From the NCBI RefSeq assembly GCF_000002515.2, contig NC_006041.1:1488001-1552000 (forward strand): DNA of 64,000 bases, in the 5' to 3' direction. Under the pieces are notes generated by a model. The model was not told the origin of the DNA and did not search any database. It was given only the letters and a program-made list of their open reading frames with translations. Within the stretch, counting starts at the first letter, position 1, and the number at the start of each line of letters is the position of its first letter. This DNA is from Kluyveromyces lactis. Its lineage: Eukaryota > Ascomycota > Saccharomycetes > Saccharomycetales > Saccharomycetaceae. The position numbers and the translations under genes are program-made. Shown here piece by piece: positions 50,169 to 61,100 of this stretch.

Positions 50169-50567
50169 TTAAGCTTGAGTGGAGGAAGAGTACTTGGTAA
50201 CAGCTCTAGTACCTTCAGAAACAGCGTGCTTAGCCAATTCACCTGGCAAGATCAATCTAACAGCAGTTTGAATTTCTCTAGCAGAGATGGTAGACTTCTT
50301 GTTGTAAGCAGCCAACTTGGACGATTCGGTAGCAATTCTTTCAAAGATATCGTTAACGAAAGAGTTCAAGATAGACATAGACTTTTGGGAAATACCAGTG
50401 TCTGGATGGGTTTGCTTCAAAACCTTGTAGATGTAAGAAGAGTAAGTTTCCTTTCTAGCCTTGGTTCTCTTCTTTGATGGATCAACAGAAGAAGAAGTCT
50501 TCTTGGCAGCAGGTTTCTTTTCGGCAGGAGCCTTGGAAGCAGGTTTCTTTTCAGCTTTTGGAGCCAT
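50169..50567 (-). CDS. HTB1: Histone H2B
   Basis: This 132-residue histone starts [18 protein letters not shown], with a Lys/Ala-rich tail and the H2B fold ([58 protein letters not shown]). The ubiquitylation-site context TKYSSS is present near the end. The upstream in-frame Met codons at up to 50717 belong to the leader, not the protein. Divergent from H2A as in YBL002W-YBL003C, giving coordinated S-phase expression. Confidence 0.98.
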   Translation of the reverse strand: MAPKAEKKPASKAPAEKKPAAKKTSSSVDPSKKRTKARKETYSSYIYKVLKQTHPDTGISQKSMSILNSFVNDIFERIATESSKLAAYNKKSTISAREIQTAVRLILPGELAKHAVSEGTRAVTKYSSSTQA

Positions 50568-51713
50568 TGTTAATGTGTATGGTTTGGTTATGTGTTGGAG
50601 GTTGTGTTTAAGAAAAAGATTAAACAAGAGAGAGAAGGAGAAAGAGACTAAAGATAGATAAAATAGAATATACAGAAAATCGAAAGGGAAGTGAATTCCA
50701 TAAACTAACAAGAACACAAATAATTACATAGATTAATCTTTCAGCCAAAACTGGGCCAATTGCCAAAAGTGCAAAGACCGAAAAAATATTACAATAATTC
50801 TATCAACTTATATACTAATGTCAGTTGTAAACTTATTGCACTGACTATGGTTGTTTGTCTATAAAGGATTCGTTTTCGTGTTTATTTGTCGTTTTCACCG
50901 CCGTTAGATCTTGATTCCCAAAATGCGAATTTCTCAGCACCACTTGCGTGATCATGAATTCACGCTTGTATCATGTTCTATGCAGTATCTTCCCCCAAAA
51001 AAGTGAACAAGGGGGGGGAATCGTGTCCGTACAGAGTAACACGTACGAAGTATTAATTTTTGGGTCAATACCCGGGGAGCTTTACCCCCAAAAAATATTG
51101 TGCGGTTAAATTGAAGTTTGAGGTTTTCGCGATTATTAAGAAAGATTTCGCATGAAGTTTTCAGAAAACGCGAAACTCCTGGCACACCAGACAAGCATTA
51201 TTTTTGTAGCAAAAGGAATCGAATAGAAGCGGACTAAGAAATTCGCACAGATGTTTGCAACATCTGAGAAGGTACCGGAACGATACATACCGTAAACGGT
51301 AATTCATGCAAGATGGTTTCGTGAAACTTACAGGATTTGCATTCACTAAGAGCCAGGACTTGACGCTTTAATCTGAACTATTAGCTATTAGGACTTTTTG
51401 GAACTAGAAACTATTTAAACAAGTTATATTTGTCCATATTTTGCAGATAAAGTCATACATATTGTACATTTGGTTAGATTTAAAGTGTGTTCCTAGATAT
51501 TGTACATTTGGTTAGATTTTATTTTCGCGGTAGCTTAGTTAATTCTTTTAGCGTTTTTATTATTACTATTATTATTGCTGTTTTATATATTGGATTAGTA
51601 TTTAACAATAATTCCCTCCTGTCTGCTGTTTCGTTATTAACTCTTTCTTACTAAAGGAAACCAACTACTAACAAATAGTACAACACACATATTAATAACT
51701 CAATAATATAAAA
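50568..51713. promoter_or_regulatory. Divergent histone H2B-H2A promoter
   Basis: The 1.15-kb shared promoter carries several Spt10/histone-UAS-like GCGAA motifs: TGCGAATTTCT at 50924-50934 and its exact inverse AGAAATTCGCA at 51237-51247; GCGAAAACCTCAAACTT (minus strand) at 51115-51131; AGAAAGATTTCGCAT at 51139-51153; GCGAAACTCC at 51170-51179. A 23-bp perfect direct repeat (core TTGTACATTTGGTTAG) lies at 51459-51481 and 51497-51519. C- and G-runs occur at about 50994-51016. No gene is seen. Confidence 0.7.
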
Positions 51714-52106
51714 ATGTCAGGTAAAGGTGGTAAAGCTGGTTCTGCTGCTAAGGCTTCTCAATCTAGATCTGCAAAGGCAGGTTTGACTTTCCCAGTCGGT
51801 AGAGTTCACAGATTGTTGAGAAAGGGTAACTACGCTCAAAGAATCGGTTCTGGTGCTCCAGTCTATTTGACTGCCGTTTTGGAATATTTGGCTGCTGAAA
51901 TCTTGGAATTGGCCGGTAACGCTGCTAGAGACAACAAGAAGACCAGAATCATCCCAAGACATTTGCAATTGGCTATCAGAAACGATGACGAATTGAACAA
52001 ATTGTTGGGTAACGTGACCATCGCTCAAGGTGGTGTCTTGCCAAACATTCACCAAAACTTGTTGCCAAAGAAATCTTCCAAGGCTAAGGCTTCTCAAGAA
52101 TTATAA
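51714..52106 (+). CDS. HTA1: Histone H2A
   Basis: This 130-residue histone has the core motifs [39 protein letters not shown] and [16 protein letters not shown], and ends KASQEL. That tail carries the SQE site phosphorylated by Mec1/Tel1 after DNA damage (yeast H2A takes the H2A.X role). It is intronless, with strongly biased codons (GGT, TTG, AGA) typical of highly expressed yeast genes. A TACTAAC-like word in the leader is too close to any acceptor to imply an intron. Confidence 0.98.
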   Translation: MSGKGGKAGSAAKASQSRSAKAGLTFPVGRVHRLLRKGNYAQRIGSGAPVYLTAVLEYLAAEILELAGNAARDNKKTRIIPRHLQLAIRNDDELNKLLGNVTIAQGGVLPNIHQNLLPKKSSKAKASQEL

Positions 52107-52386
52107 GACAGATTACAATAAATTCCCTTCACATCTGTGCCCCACTTTCAAAATTATAATAGTTACGATTGATGAGTACAACTAGCTGGTGCTGTGTACT
52201 TCGGAATTTGATTCTTCAACTTTATAATTCTCTTGGTTTGATCATAAGAAAAATCGATTATTTCTAAACACTTTTCTCACTCTCTGATTAAGTCTAACCA
52301 AGTTTGTAACATTTATAGGTATAACTTATGTATATTAAATTAATATCAAATACGTTGAAAATAAAACGAAGAAAAAAAGACTGTGT

Positions 52387-53721
52387 CTATCTCTTGTCTG
52401 CTACTATATCCACTATAATGTTTACCACCGATACTAATACTTCTACACCTACTAGCAAAATGACGATGAATTCCAAGTTCTCTTCATGCGAATGTCCTAA
52501 TTGTTCTTTTAACATCTGCAATAGATCGCTGATAACTTCAAGCCTCTGATTCACCAATGCTACCCTTTGGTTGATCTCAAGATAACCTCTTGTTGCCTGA
52601 TAGATCGGTTCTAACTGTGGCTCAGACCACATGATCTCTGGTGAATCTAATACGGAACCATGCAAATTGATATTTATCCTTAGAATGAATAACTCCCCTA
52701 TACTTTTCATGATATCCTCTTTACTCATCGAGACTTTACCACTCGAAGCAATTTCTTGCGGTATGTCTTGGGTATCTTCGATGGTATTATCCACCAACTC
52801 TTCAAACAATGATATCTTGACACTTTGCGCTATGGCATGAGATATCGATAGTTTAATCATGTAGTTGGACCCATCACGTAGAGTGATAAAATCGTTGTAA
52901 ATTCTGGGTTGATAACTCTGTGTAATGTAATAGTTAAACTGCTCAACTTGAACATCTTCCTCCGCTAGTTTCTCCTTTTCAAACCTTTCAAGGTCTCTTA
53001 AAAATGCCTTTTCTTCTCTCTCAGTGAAACCCCACATCACTATTACACCATACTCGAATATGAACAAATCTGGTTGTTTATCACTGGTGCTGATTTCACC
53101 ACCTTCGTCATCTAATCTTATCACGTCCTCGTGTTCAAATCTTTTGTCTCCTCTCCAATCCGTATATATAAATGGCGTGTATAAGCACTCATCGAAAAGC
53201 TTCGGATGTGTATGATTGAACCTTTTGCAGTCCTTGAGCCATCTTATAAGTTCCTTCATTTTGTACAAGCTCGCAGTACAATACGCTGTGACTCTGGGTA
53301 AAAGATGTCTTTGATTCTTGCCTAATTTTTCTGCATCTCTTCTAGCAGGCTTGTCAGTGATTCTATTTACCTGTGAATACACGTCACGATCCTGAGGTGC
53401 ATCGTCTTCATTTATCCTTTCGAAAGCCTCATCTGGTAGTAACTTAAGTTTCTGTGCCTTTCTTGAAGTTCTTTGAGGACCAACTTTTGTACTAACTTTT
53501 GGAAGCAGCGGATCCAGGATAGTATTCTCTTGCTGTTGCTGTGGCTTCCTTGCAACATTAGCAGTTTCTGTTGCAGAATTCGTGTTTGGTATATATTTCC
53601 CACCACTGCTACCACTGGCAGTTGAATTTACCCCCGCTTCCCGACGGCTGACATTCGTGTTAGCGGACAGTTGACCTTTCCCATCTTGTCCATCTAGTAA
53701 AGGCTCACGTTCTTCTGACAT
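52387..53721 (-). CDS. RMD1: Rmd1-family (DUF155) protein
   Basis: The first ATG is at 53721 (444 residues); the frame extends a few codons upstream only to a GTG. The N-terminal third is disordered (Ser/Asn/Gln-rich). The DUF155 domain occupies about 150-420: FIFEYGVIVMWGFTEREE; YYITQSYQPRIYNDFITL; KLSISHAIAQSVKISLFEE; LEINQRVALVNQRLEVISDL. A C-terminal hydrophobic helix (FIVILLVGVEVLVSVVNIIV) probably anchors it to a membrane. S. cerevisiae Rmd1 (YDL001W, 430 residues) is required for meiotic nuclear division; relatives include Rmd8 and mitochondrial RMND1. Position beside NHP10 fits YDL001W-YDL002C. Confidence 0.94.
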   Translation of the reverse strand: MSEEREPLLDGQDGKGQLSANTNVSRREAGVNSTASGSSGGKYIPNTNSATETANVARKPQQQQENTILDPLLPKVSTKVGPQRTSRKAQKLKLLPDEAFERINEDDAPQDRDVYSQVNRITDKPARRDAEKLGKNQRHLLPRVTAYCTASLYKMKELIRWLKDCKRFNHTHPKLFDECLYTPFIYTDWRGDKRFEHEDVIRLDDEGGEISTSDKQPDLFIFEYGVIVMWGFTEREEKAFLRDLERFEKEKLAEEDVQVEQFNYYITQSYQPRIYNDFITLRDGSNYMIKLSISHAIAQSVKISLFEELVDNTIEDTQDIPQEIASSGKVSMSKEDIMKSIGELFILRININLHGSVLDSPEIMWSEPQLEPIYQATRGYLEINQRVALVNQRLEVISDLLQMLKEQLGHSHEENLEFIVILLVGVEVLVSVVNIIVDIVADKR

Positions 53722-54237
53722 ATTTATTATTAGACGCACCTGTAAATAATATTCTATTAACTTTAGAAGCCTAGCATCCCTCAGTCCCAGTAATCCCTTT
53801 TGGCTGACAGTATAGGTGGTTCAAACGCAAATACAGGGTATTCACATCTAATTTACCCGAATTCCAAGTTTCTTCTACATAACGTAATTTCCATATCCTT
53901 TCCAAATTCCTAAATGTTTGAAGAAAAAACGTCTAAAACAACTTTGTCAAAATCGTTCACATAATAAAAAGGCCAAAAACTTCACTTTAACCAACATGGT
54001 GATATGTTAATTACACGAGTCTATTTTAAGGTAAATAGATTTAATGGTTCGCGAGATTGCCAAAGGAAAGGTTAAGAATACGGATTGGAAAAGCGATACC
54101 GATATTTGAAGCTTTTTGGAGAAAACTGTGCAAGAATTGATTTCAAAAAAGAAAAATCGTCAATCAATCTTCAATTGTTTATTTAAAGAGTACCAATATT
54201 GAATCAAAGAGCTACTTTAAATTGCTTAAAAGAACTA
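53722..54237. promoter_or_regulatory. Divergent promoter RMD1 / NHP10
   Basis: This is a 516-bp divergent A/T-rich spacer. I recognise no factor site and no further gene. Confidence 0.4.
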
Positions 54238-54975
54238 ATGGCAGAACCTCAAATGACGGATAATGAGACTACAAGGCCAGAAGAGTCAGAACTAGCAACT
54301 ACAGTAAAGAATCTAACAGAAGAAAATGAAGCACTCTCACTAGCGCTTCATCGTACTCGTCTTTCTGTGAAGAGACTTAGACTTGAATACGGTGTCCTTC
54401 TTGAGAGGTTAGAATCCAGGGTGCATGCAGATCAGAGTTTGAAGTATGATTCTCCATTGCCTGATCTTGAGTCCTTTAGGAAGTCGTTACTGGAGTCAAT
54501 GCCAGCCAGAACCCGTAAGAAGAAAGGGAAGAGCAAAGATAAGAGAGATCCTAATCTACCCAAAAGACCTACCAACGCGTATATATTATTTTGCGAGATG
54601 AATAAGGACAAGGTGAAGGAGATGAATGAGAATACGGATATGACGAGATTGATGGCTGAGATATGGAACGGGTTAGATGAAGAAGCAAAAAAGCCCTACT
54701 ACGATCTATATAACGAAGGCAGACAAAAGTACGAGCAGGAAATGTCAACATATTCCAAGAAAAAGGCTAGCCAGGATACGGAAAATAATGAATCCAGTAA
54801 TGCGAATGAGAACGAGAATGAGAATGAGAATGAGAACGAGAACGAGAATGAAAATGAGAACGACAATGAGAACGACGCTATGGACTTGGATTCTGATGTC
54901 ACTCAACCGGAACCAGATTTGGCTACTGATCAGCCGGATGAAGATATGGAAAGCGAACCAAATAGCGAACTGTAA
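54238..54975 (+). CDS. NHP10: Nhp10, HMG-box subunit of the INO80 complex
   Basis: The first ATG is at 54238 (245 residues); the frame opens upstream only at a TTG. Parts: an N-terminal coiled-coil-like helix (about 20-60: VKNLTEENEALSLALHRTRL); a basic stretch RTRKKKGKSKDKRD; one HMG box at about 104-178 (LPKRPTNAYILFCEMNKDK; WNGLDEEAKKPYYDLY); then an Asn/Glu tandem repeat and an acidic tail. Nhp10 binds DNA ends and nucleosomes as part of the INO80 chromatin remodeller. S. cerevisiae Nhp10 (YDL002C) is 203 residues; the extra length comes mainly from the repeat tail. Confidence 0.93.
   Translation: MAEPQMTDNETTRPEESELATTVKNLTEENEALSLALHRTRLSVKRLRLEYGVLLERLESRVHADQSLKYDSPLPDLESFRKSLLESMPARTRKKKGKSKDKRDPNLPKRPTNAYILFCEMNKDKVKEMNENTDMTRLMAEIWNGLDEEAKKPYYDLYNEGRQKYEQEMSTYSKKKASQDTENNESSNANENENENENENENENENENDNENDAMDLDSDVTQPEPDLATDQPDEDMESEPNSEL
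54805..54876 (+). repeat. Coding hexanucleotide microsatellite (AAYGAG)12 in NHP10
   Basis: Twelve tandem hexamers, mostly AATGAG or AACGAG with a few AATGAA/AACGAC/AATGAG variants, encode alternating Asn-Glu (some Asn-Asp) in the acidic tail. Mixed third-position usage (AAT/AAC) suggests an older expansion with point divergence rather than a very recent one. Confidence 0.9.
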
Positions 54976-55157
54976 TCTGCTATCATTCACTGTGTAACTA
55001 TCTTACGAGCATGCTCATAGAATGCCCTCTTTTGTATAATTAATCTAACTTCCTTCAACATTAATATTAACATTCACTGTTAAATAATTGAAATATACTA
55101 CTCTATAAAGTTTTAATTATGACGGGCTACTTAACGATTAATAAATCCCGAATGCAA

Positions 55158-58100
55158 TTATGGAATTCTTCTTTTCTTGTTTTTTCTCTGATAGAATCCG
55201 TTTTCATCCTTTTCATGCTTTCTCTTTTCTCTAGATCTTGCATGCTTCTTTAGTTTTCTATTAGCTGCTACATCAGGCGCTCTAACAGCTAAAACCGCTC
55301 TCTTTGCTCTTCTTTCTTCTCTTCTTTTAATTACCTGCTGCTTAACACTAGCATATGCTGATGTGAAAGCTGATACAGATATTTTGGACTCCAAGATTTT
55401 TATGCACTCTTGAGCCAAGTTATGAAGCTCCTCTTGATCTTCGTCTAATCTGTTAACATTAGTTTCAACATACATGTATAATGGCATAATGAATTTTTCT
55501 GCCTCTTCTGACAATCTTTCGCTGCTCAAAATCTGCATGGTTAATGCAGCCAGCTGAATGGCAGCTTTTTTCGAATTATGAGAATCGTTTGGATTATCCT
55601 CACTTCTGATTATCCAACCAGTTCTAGCAATGGCAAACTCTATCGCGTTTGAATATCTGGACACTGAATTCTCTTCTGAATTATGAATGTACGGCGTATT
55701 ATTTTCATTCCATTTCATGATTATAACTAGAAGAGTCTTCACAGCAACTGACGACAAGTTTTCAGGTAATTTTGGTGCTCCCAACAGACGGAAAATTCTA
55801 TATGCGATCGTTTGAATTTGATAGTCATCCAATGGAGCCTCAAGCTTGGAAAGATTGTTAATCAATTGATTGACGAGACGAACAGCCGAGAGACGAACCC
55901 AAGAATGAGGGTATAACAGACAGTTGGCAATTTGCTTCCAGGTCTCATCAAATTCGCTACTGAATGCTTGGCCTTCATTTTTAGCAACATAAACAGTGAA
56001 GACAGATAATGCGGTATAAACGAGGTCCCATGAAGAATCTGATCCGACGTTTGTATTGGAAATAATAGACTTCACACGAGTTATCGCTAATGTGTCAAGA
56101 GAAGGGTTTACTCCAGCTCCAAGTTTATTCAGGTAAATCTTGTAGATCTTTAAACCCAAACTCAAAAATTGTTCATTGTCAGCCTGCTTTAACCACGCGG
56201 TAATGAACTTTTCGATTTCCTTTACATTTGCTTTCCCCAATTTTTCAAAGAGTGAGGCAAGAAGAACGGAAGCCATTTCACGACACTTCGGGGCATCATC
56301 TTGGACGCAAACGTTCGCCAAGGAAACAAAGAAAGATGATGAAATTTTCTTCACAAGTTCTGCACCAGATTTGTTAATGACTAAGTTGACGAGTTCTAAG
56401 ACTGATTGACGACCTTCCTGAGATGGATACTGCAAGTTGTTCAACATAAAACGGAACTGTTTTTCTAATCTTCCTTTACTCTGATCATATTCCATAAGGA
56501 AATGATAGTACACACCTCTGGCAACATCTCTGATCTCCTTAGAATGATTTGTAACCATGATTTCCGCAATATTGTCTACAACATCATAAAGTTCTGGAAG
56601 TACTATGTGCTTTGATAGCAAGGCTTTGACGAAGTTGAACGCCAACCCCTGTTTGCTAGGTTCCATCAAGTCAGGTTGGAGACGTCCTAACAAGTAACCC
56701 AGGGCAGTATCTTTCAATTGAATATCTTTATGGCGGAGCATGACTGATAAAAATTTGAGGCCCATCTGACACAAGTCTGATGATGTTGATGGTGAATTCT
56801 TGACAATTTCTAAGACCTTTCTGGCACAATTTTTGAATATAGCCTCAGCTTCTTCTTCGAAATCCAACTTAATTATTATAGTCAAAAGGCGTAAAGTAGC
56901 CATGACAACACCCTCGTTATCAGATACAAGAGTTTCTTTCATTAATGGGATGAAAGGCTGTAGATATTTAACTTCCATTAGGTTGGCATTTTTGGTAACA
57001 GCCGTTCTCAATAGATCTAAGGAGAATTTTTGCAAAGTATGAGCGTAAATAGTTGTATCGTTCTGGACAGTGCCTGATTTAAAGTTAAGATCAACTAAAA
57101 AGAAATCTGCACGCTCATCTTTAGTGGTTCTGACTTTATTGGGTCTATTACTCTTGTCTGAGTGAGATTGATTAAATATCTCATAGCACAATTTGAGAAC
57201 GTCTGGAGATGACGCTTCTTGATTATGATTCAAACCCAAGGCATACCTTCTTAATAATTCATTGAGTTTGTTTTGCGATTTTAGAGCAAGCCTTTCATGC
57301 AACAATACATTGACAGGGCGCAATAACGACCCAAACATTGGGAGGGTGATGTTGGATGTTACCAATTCACCGGTATCATAACTTTTATTAAATTTGACTT
57401 CTTTCATTTTGGATGTGTATCCTTCTGCATCCTTTTCTTGACCAGCAGCACCAAAAATATCCTCCATGATAACATCGACTATCATACCAACAGATTCATC
57501 AAGATCACCATGAACAAGGGTTTCAGAGATTGACATCAATACGAAATGCAAAGAATAACTCAAAACATGGATTTGGGAGCCCCTGGTAAGAGCTGACTTT
57601 AACTCCTTGATGACGAAAGATAAGTATTGTGGGCCTAGTATAACAGTAAGATTTGCTAAGTTCTTTCTCACTGCCTCACGCAATTCTTCCGATCTACTAC
57701 GTAAAACCTGACATACACTGGTTAAAATACCAGGCAAAAGTGCCGCAGTGTCATCCTTTTCCAAGCCCAATGCGAGGTTCACTAATGCTTCTGATAAGTG
57801 AACTCTAGACACAATTGTTTCGTCATCTCTAGTCGATAAGATCTTACTCAAGCTAGGGAAGATATCTTTTGTTATGAAAGCTTCCGGTTCTTGATAGCTT
57901 TTTGGGAACTTTCTGAGTGTTGGTAGGGATTCATCTCCAGTTCTCATTGCTTGTAAAGAGTTCTTTAAGGAAACAGAAATATTGACAAGAAGGGAAACCA
58001 CTTCCTTTTGTTTTTCAGTATTCTTCTTCAACATAGAGCTGTACCTTCTGAATAAGGCTTTGTATTGGTTCCATGACATATAGTTCGATAGAGTACCGAT

Positions 58101-61100
58101 AGTGATAAGGGTTTCGTTACCAATGTTTCTGTACTTCTCTTCGGTAGAGAAAACATAGCGCTCGACCATAGGAATTAAGTAGTGCGAAATACTGTTGTCA
58201 GAAAGCTTTGGAGCATAGTCTTTTAGACGTCTGACAGCTCTTTGACGACGATGCAACTGAATATGGTTTATATTAACGAAGAAATCAGCTTCTTCATCAC
58301 CATTGTGTAATAGAACTTTCATATCTTCAATTTCAAACAGATATTGAGAGTTTGTGACAATATAAGCAATGAGAGAGATATATTCATTTTGAATCTCTTC
58401 AATGTTCTTTCTTAAACCTGACCTGATATTTGGTAAAATGATGGTTTTCATTATGTCTATGTATGCACTTGCATCTTCAACTGAGAGCTTTGAGTTCATA
58501 CAATCAACAAATCGATTTAATGTGTGAGAAGCATTAGTTCTAATAGCTAATTCTTGAGTGTCATTGATGAAAAACAAGCATGAGTAGATTACAGGCAACC
58601 ATTGCATTTCTGTGTAAGAGTCACATTCTTTCTCTGTGAAGCGCTTGAATGCCGGTAATCTTCTTTCAAAGTCATATTCTCTCATTCTGCTGGTCGAATA
58701 CGAATTTAAATCAGCCAACAGCGCCCCAACAGCCTCATATTCGTTGAACCTCGCACCAATGCTCACAAAAATATTGTTCAATGCCTGTCTGAGATCCTTA
58801 TCAGAATAAGATCTGTATAATTTAGATGCGGCAATGTACAATGGTTCAACTTGTGAAAACGAACAGTCGAAATTATCCATCAAAGTTGATAATGTCTTCA
58901 AAAGTTTCACTTTATCTTTCACAGTGAATTGCGAGAGATCTTTTTGCAATGCTTGAGTCAATGAACCCACCAACAATTCTCTTGTTTCGTTATCTTCAAC
59001 ATAACCAAGTTCGGTGATATTTAGCAACAAGTCTACTGCAGCAGAAATAACAGTACTTTCCGTGCACCTTTGTAGTAGCACAGGCAACTGCTGCAAGCAA
59101 ATCGTAACTATCATAATGATTAGCTCAACATACTTTGGGTCCTGGTCAGGGTTATTGATTATCTTATTACAGAAATTCAATATCACACCCACTACAGACT
59201 CCTTTGCATTTGAATTTTGTAATGTTTTCATCAAGGCAGCTACAGCAGACAAATCATCAAAGTATAGGAAACTGTAGAGTGATTTTTGTTCAGCCCAGTA
59301 TGTAATAATTTTCATGACAGATGATACCTGTTGCAAGTTCTCATCTTCAAATTTCTCTAGACGGGGTGTAATCACATTATTGAATATGTCAGCAGTAAAA
59401 GGCCTCCAATCCAAAACGTCTCCTAGTTGACTAAAGAGATTATGCAAACACTTATGTCCTATTTGCCTCAAGTTAGATGCTACCTTTTCGACAAATTGCT
59501 CATCGGACTTTTCAGAAACAATAAAGTTTGACATGTTGATAGCATATATTAGAGGCCTTATAACAGTTTTCATCACGTCGGGATATTGGGAACCCAACAC
59601 TGCCAATGACGAATTAACGACATTGATGAAACCAAGCATCTTTCTTAAGGTCAGAGAAGTCGCATAAGTAAGGTCAATTTTATTCCCATTCTCAAAGAAG
59701 TATTCATATTTGAACTTTCCCGTGGCGAGCTGCAAAAACTGTATAATGTAGCGGTTTTCCAAACTAGGCAAAATAGTGATTACTGCAGTTTTCCTGCTCT
59801 TCTTGAGACCACTTGTATTTGGGGTTTGAACACGGCCGAAGAGAATTCTCACAATATAACCCATAACAGCTTCTTCATCTTGCTTTTGGATAGTTTTGGT
59901 GTCATCGGTTGCTAAAAACTTGGTAATTTCATCTTTAAATAAAGTGTCATCCAATAAGTTCTTCAAGTTTTCTCTGTACTTGGTTATATGAGATTCCTTG
60001 TAACAAAACAACGCATCTAAAGCTAATTTTTGAACTTCTGTAGTTCTGCTGCTCAAAAGTGCCATTAACCTATCGTGCACTTCCTCTGATTTGTAAATGG
60101 ATTTGATATTTTTGAATTTGCCAACGAGCTTTAATAAAAGGTTTCTATCACTTTCAGTCCATTGTGATGCTGTTGGAATTAGTACATCCATACTTGGTTG
60201 ATCTTCTGTGATAAAAATTTCTTCAGATTCTTCTTCATTAAATAAAAAAGGAACTATGTCCCTTGAATGACGCTCTGCCAAACTAGGAATCGACAATAAA
60301 ACTTTGAATATCTGACTTCTAATCAATGATGGATATACCATAGAATTCCTTCTTTCCTCCAAAACATCCAATATAGTTGAATCGCTAGCAGAGTATTTTT
60401 TAAATACTTTGTCAGAAGCAAGGATGGAGTCATTCATTCTATTGATACTAACGGTCCAGAATGGTTCTTGAAGGTCAATGTTATTGGAAATGCTATAATA
60501 TTTGACGTCCTTTGTTTCATCAAGAACAGTGAGGAAACGCATAGCCAAACTCCACACAAGGGATTGGTTTTTGGTGTAAACTTCTGGAATTATTTCATAG
60601 ATAGCTTCCCAAATTGGAGAGAATCTGACAGTTAGAAGCCCAAACATATGTTTGAAAAAGACATTAGTCAATAAATCCTCAGCTTCCATCTTGGCAAAGT
60701 CTGCACCTAGTTTCCTTACTCTGAGAGTAATGTCACGGCTTGTATGAAGATCCAGAGGGATTTCTTCCAAAATCCTTAGATCATAAAATAATTGGGGAAC
60801 TGAGTTGCCTTGCTTTTCTAGAACAGATATTATAAACTTAAGGGTTTCGTAACGGATGGTTTTGTCCGGAAGTAATAGATTATCTGTTAATATGGGTAAA
60901 ATCTTTGATAAAGATTTCAAAATATCAGTGTCGTCCTCCAAATATGATAAAACATGTGAAATACCTTCAATAAAATATCTACTGTTCTGTAGCTCTATAA
61001 TTCTCGGAACTAGAATATTCAATAATTTTGCAGCCATGACCGACTCAGATGAAGTGATTTTAAATGTTAATGCTTGAAGTAGGAAACCAACAAAATCCTT

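Noticed and set aside
50568-50717. N-terminal extension of histone H2B upstream of 50567
   Set aside because: The extension is hydrophobic and unlike any H2B. MAPKAEKK at 50567 is the conserved histone start.
50994-51016. Homopolymer C/G and A runs in the histone spacer as a mobile-element scar
   Set aside because: There are no target-site duplications, inverted termini or coding remnant; they are simple sequence runs.
51661-51713. TACTAAC in the H2A leader as an intron branch point
   Set aside because: The only nearby AG is about 10 nt away and there is no convincing 5' splice site. The histone frame is complete without splicing.
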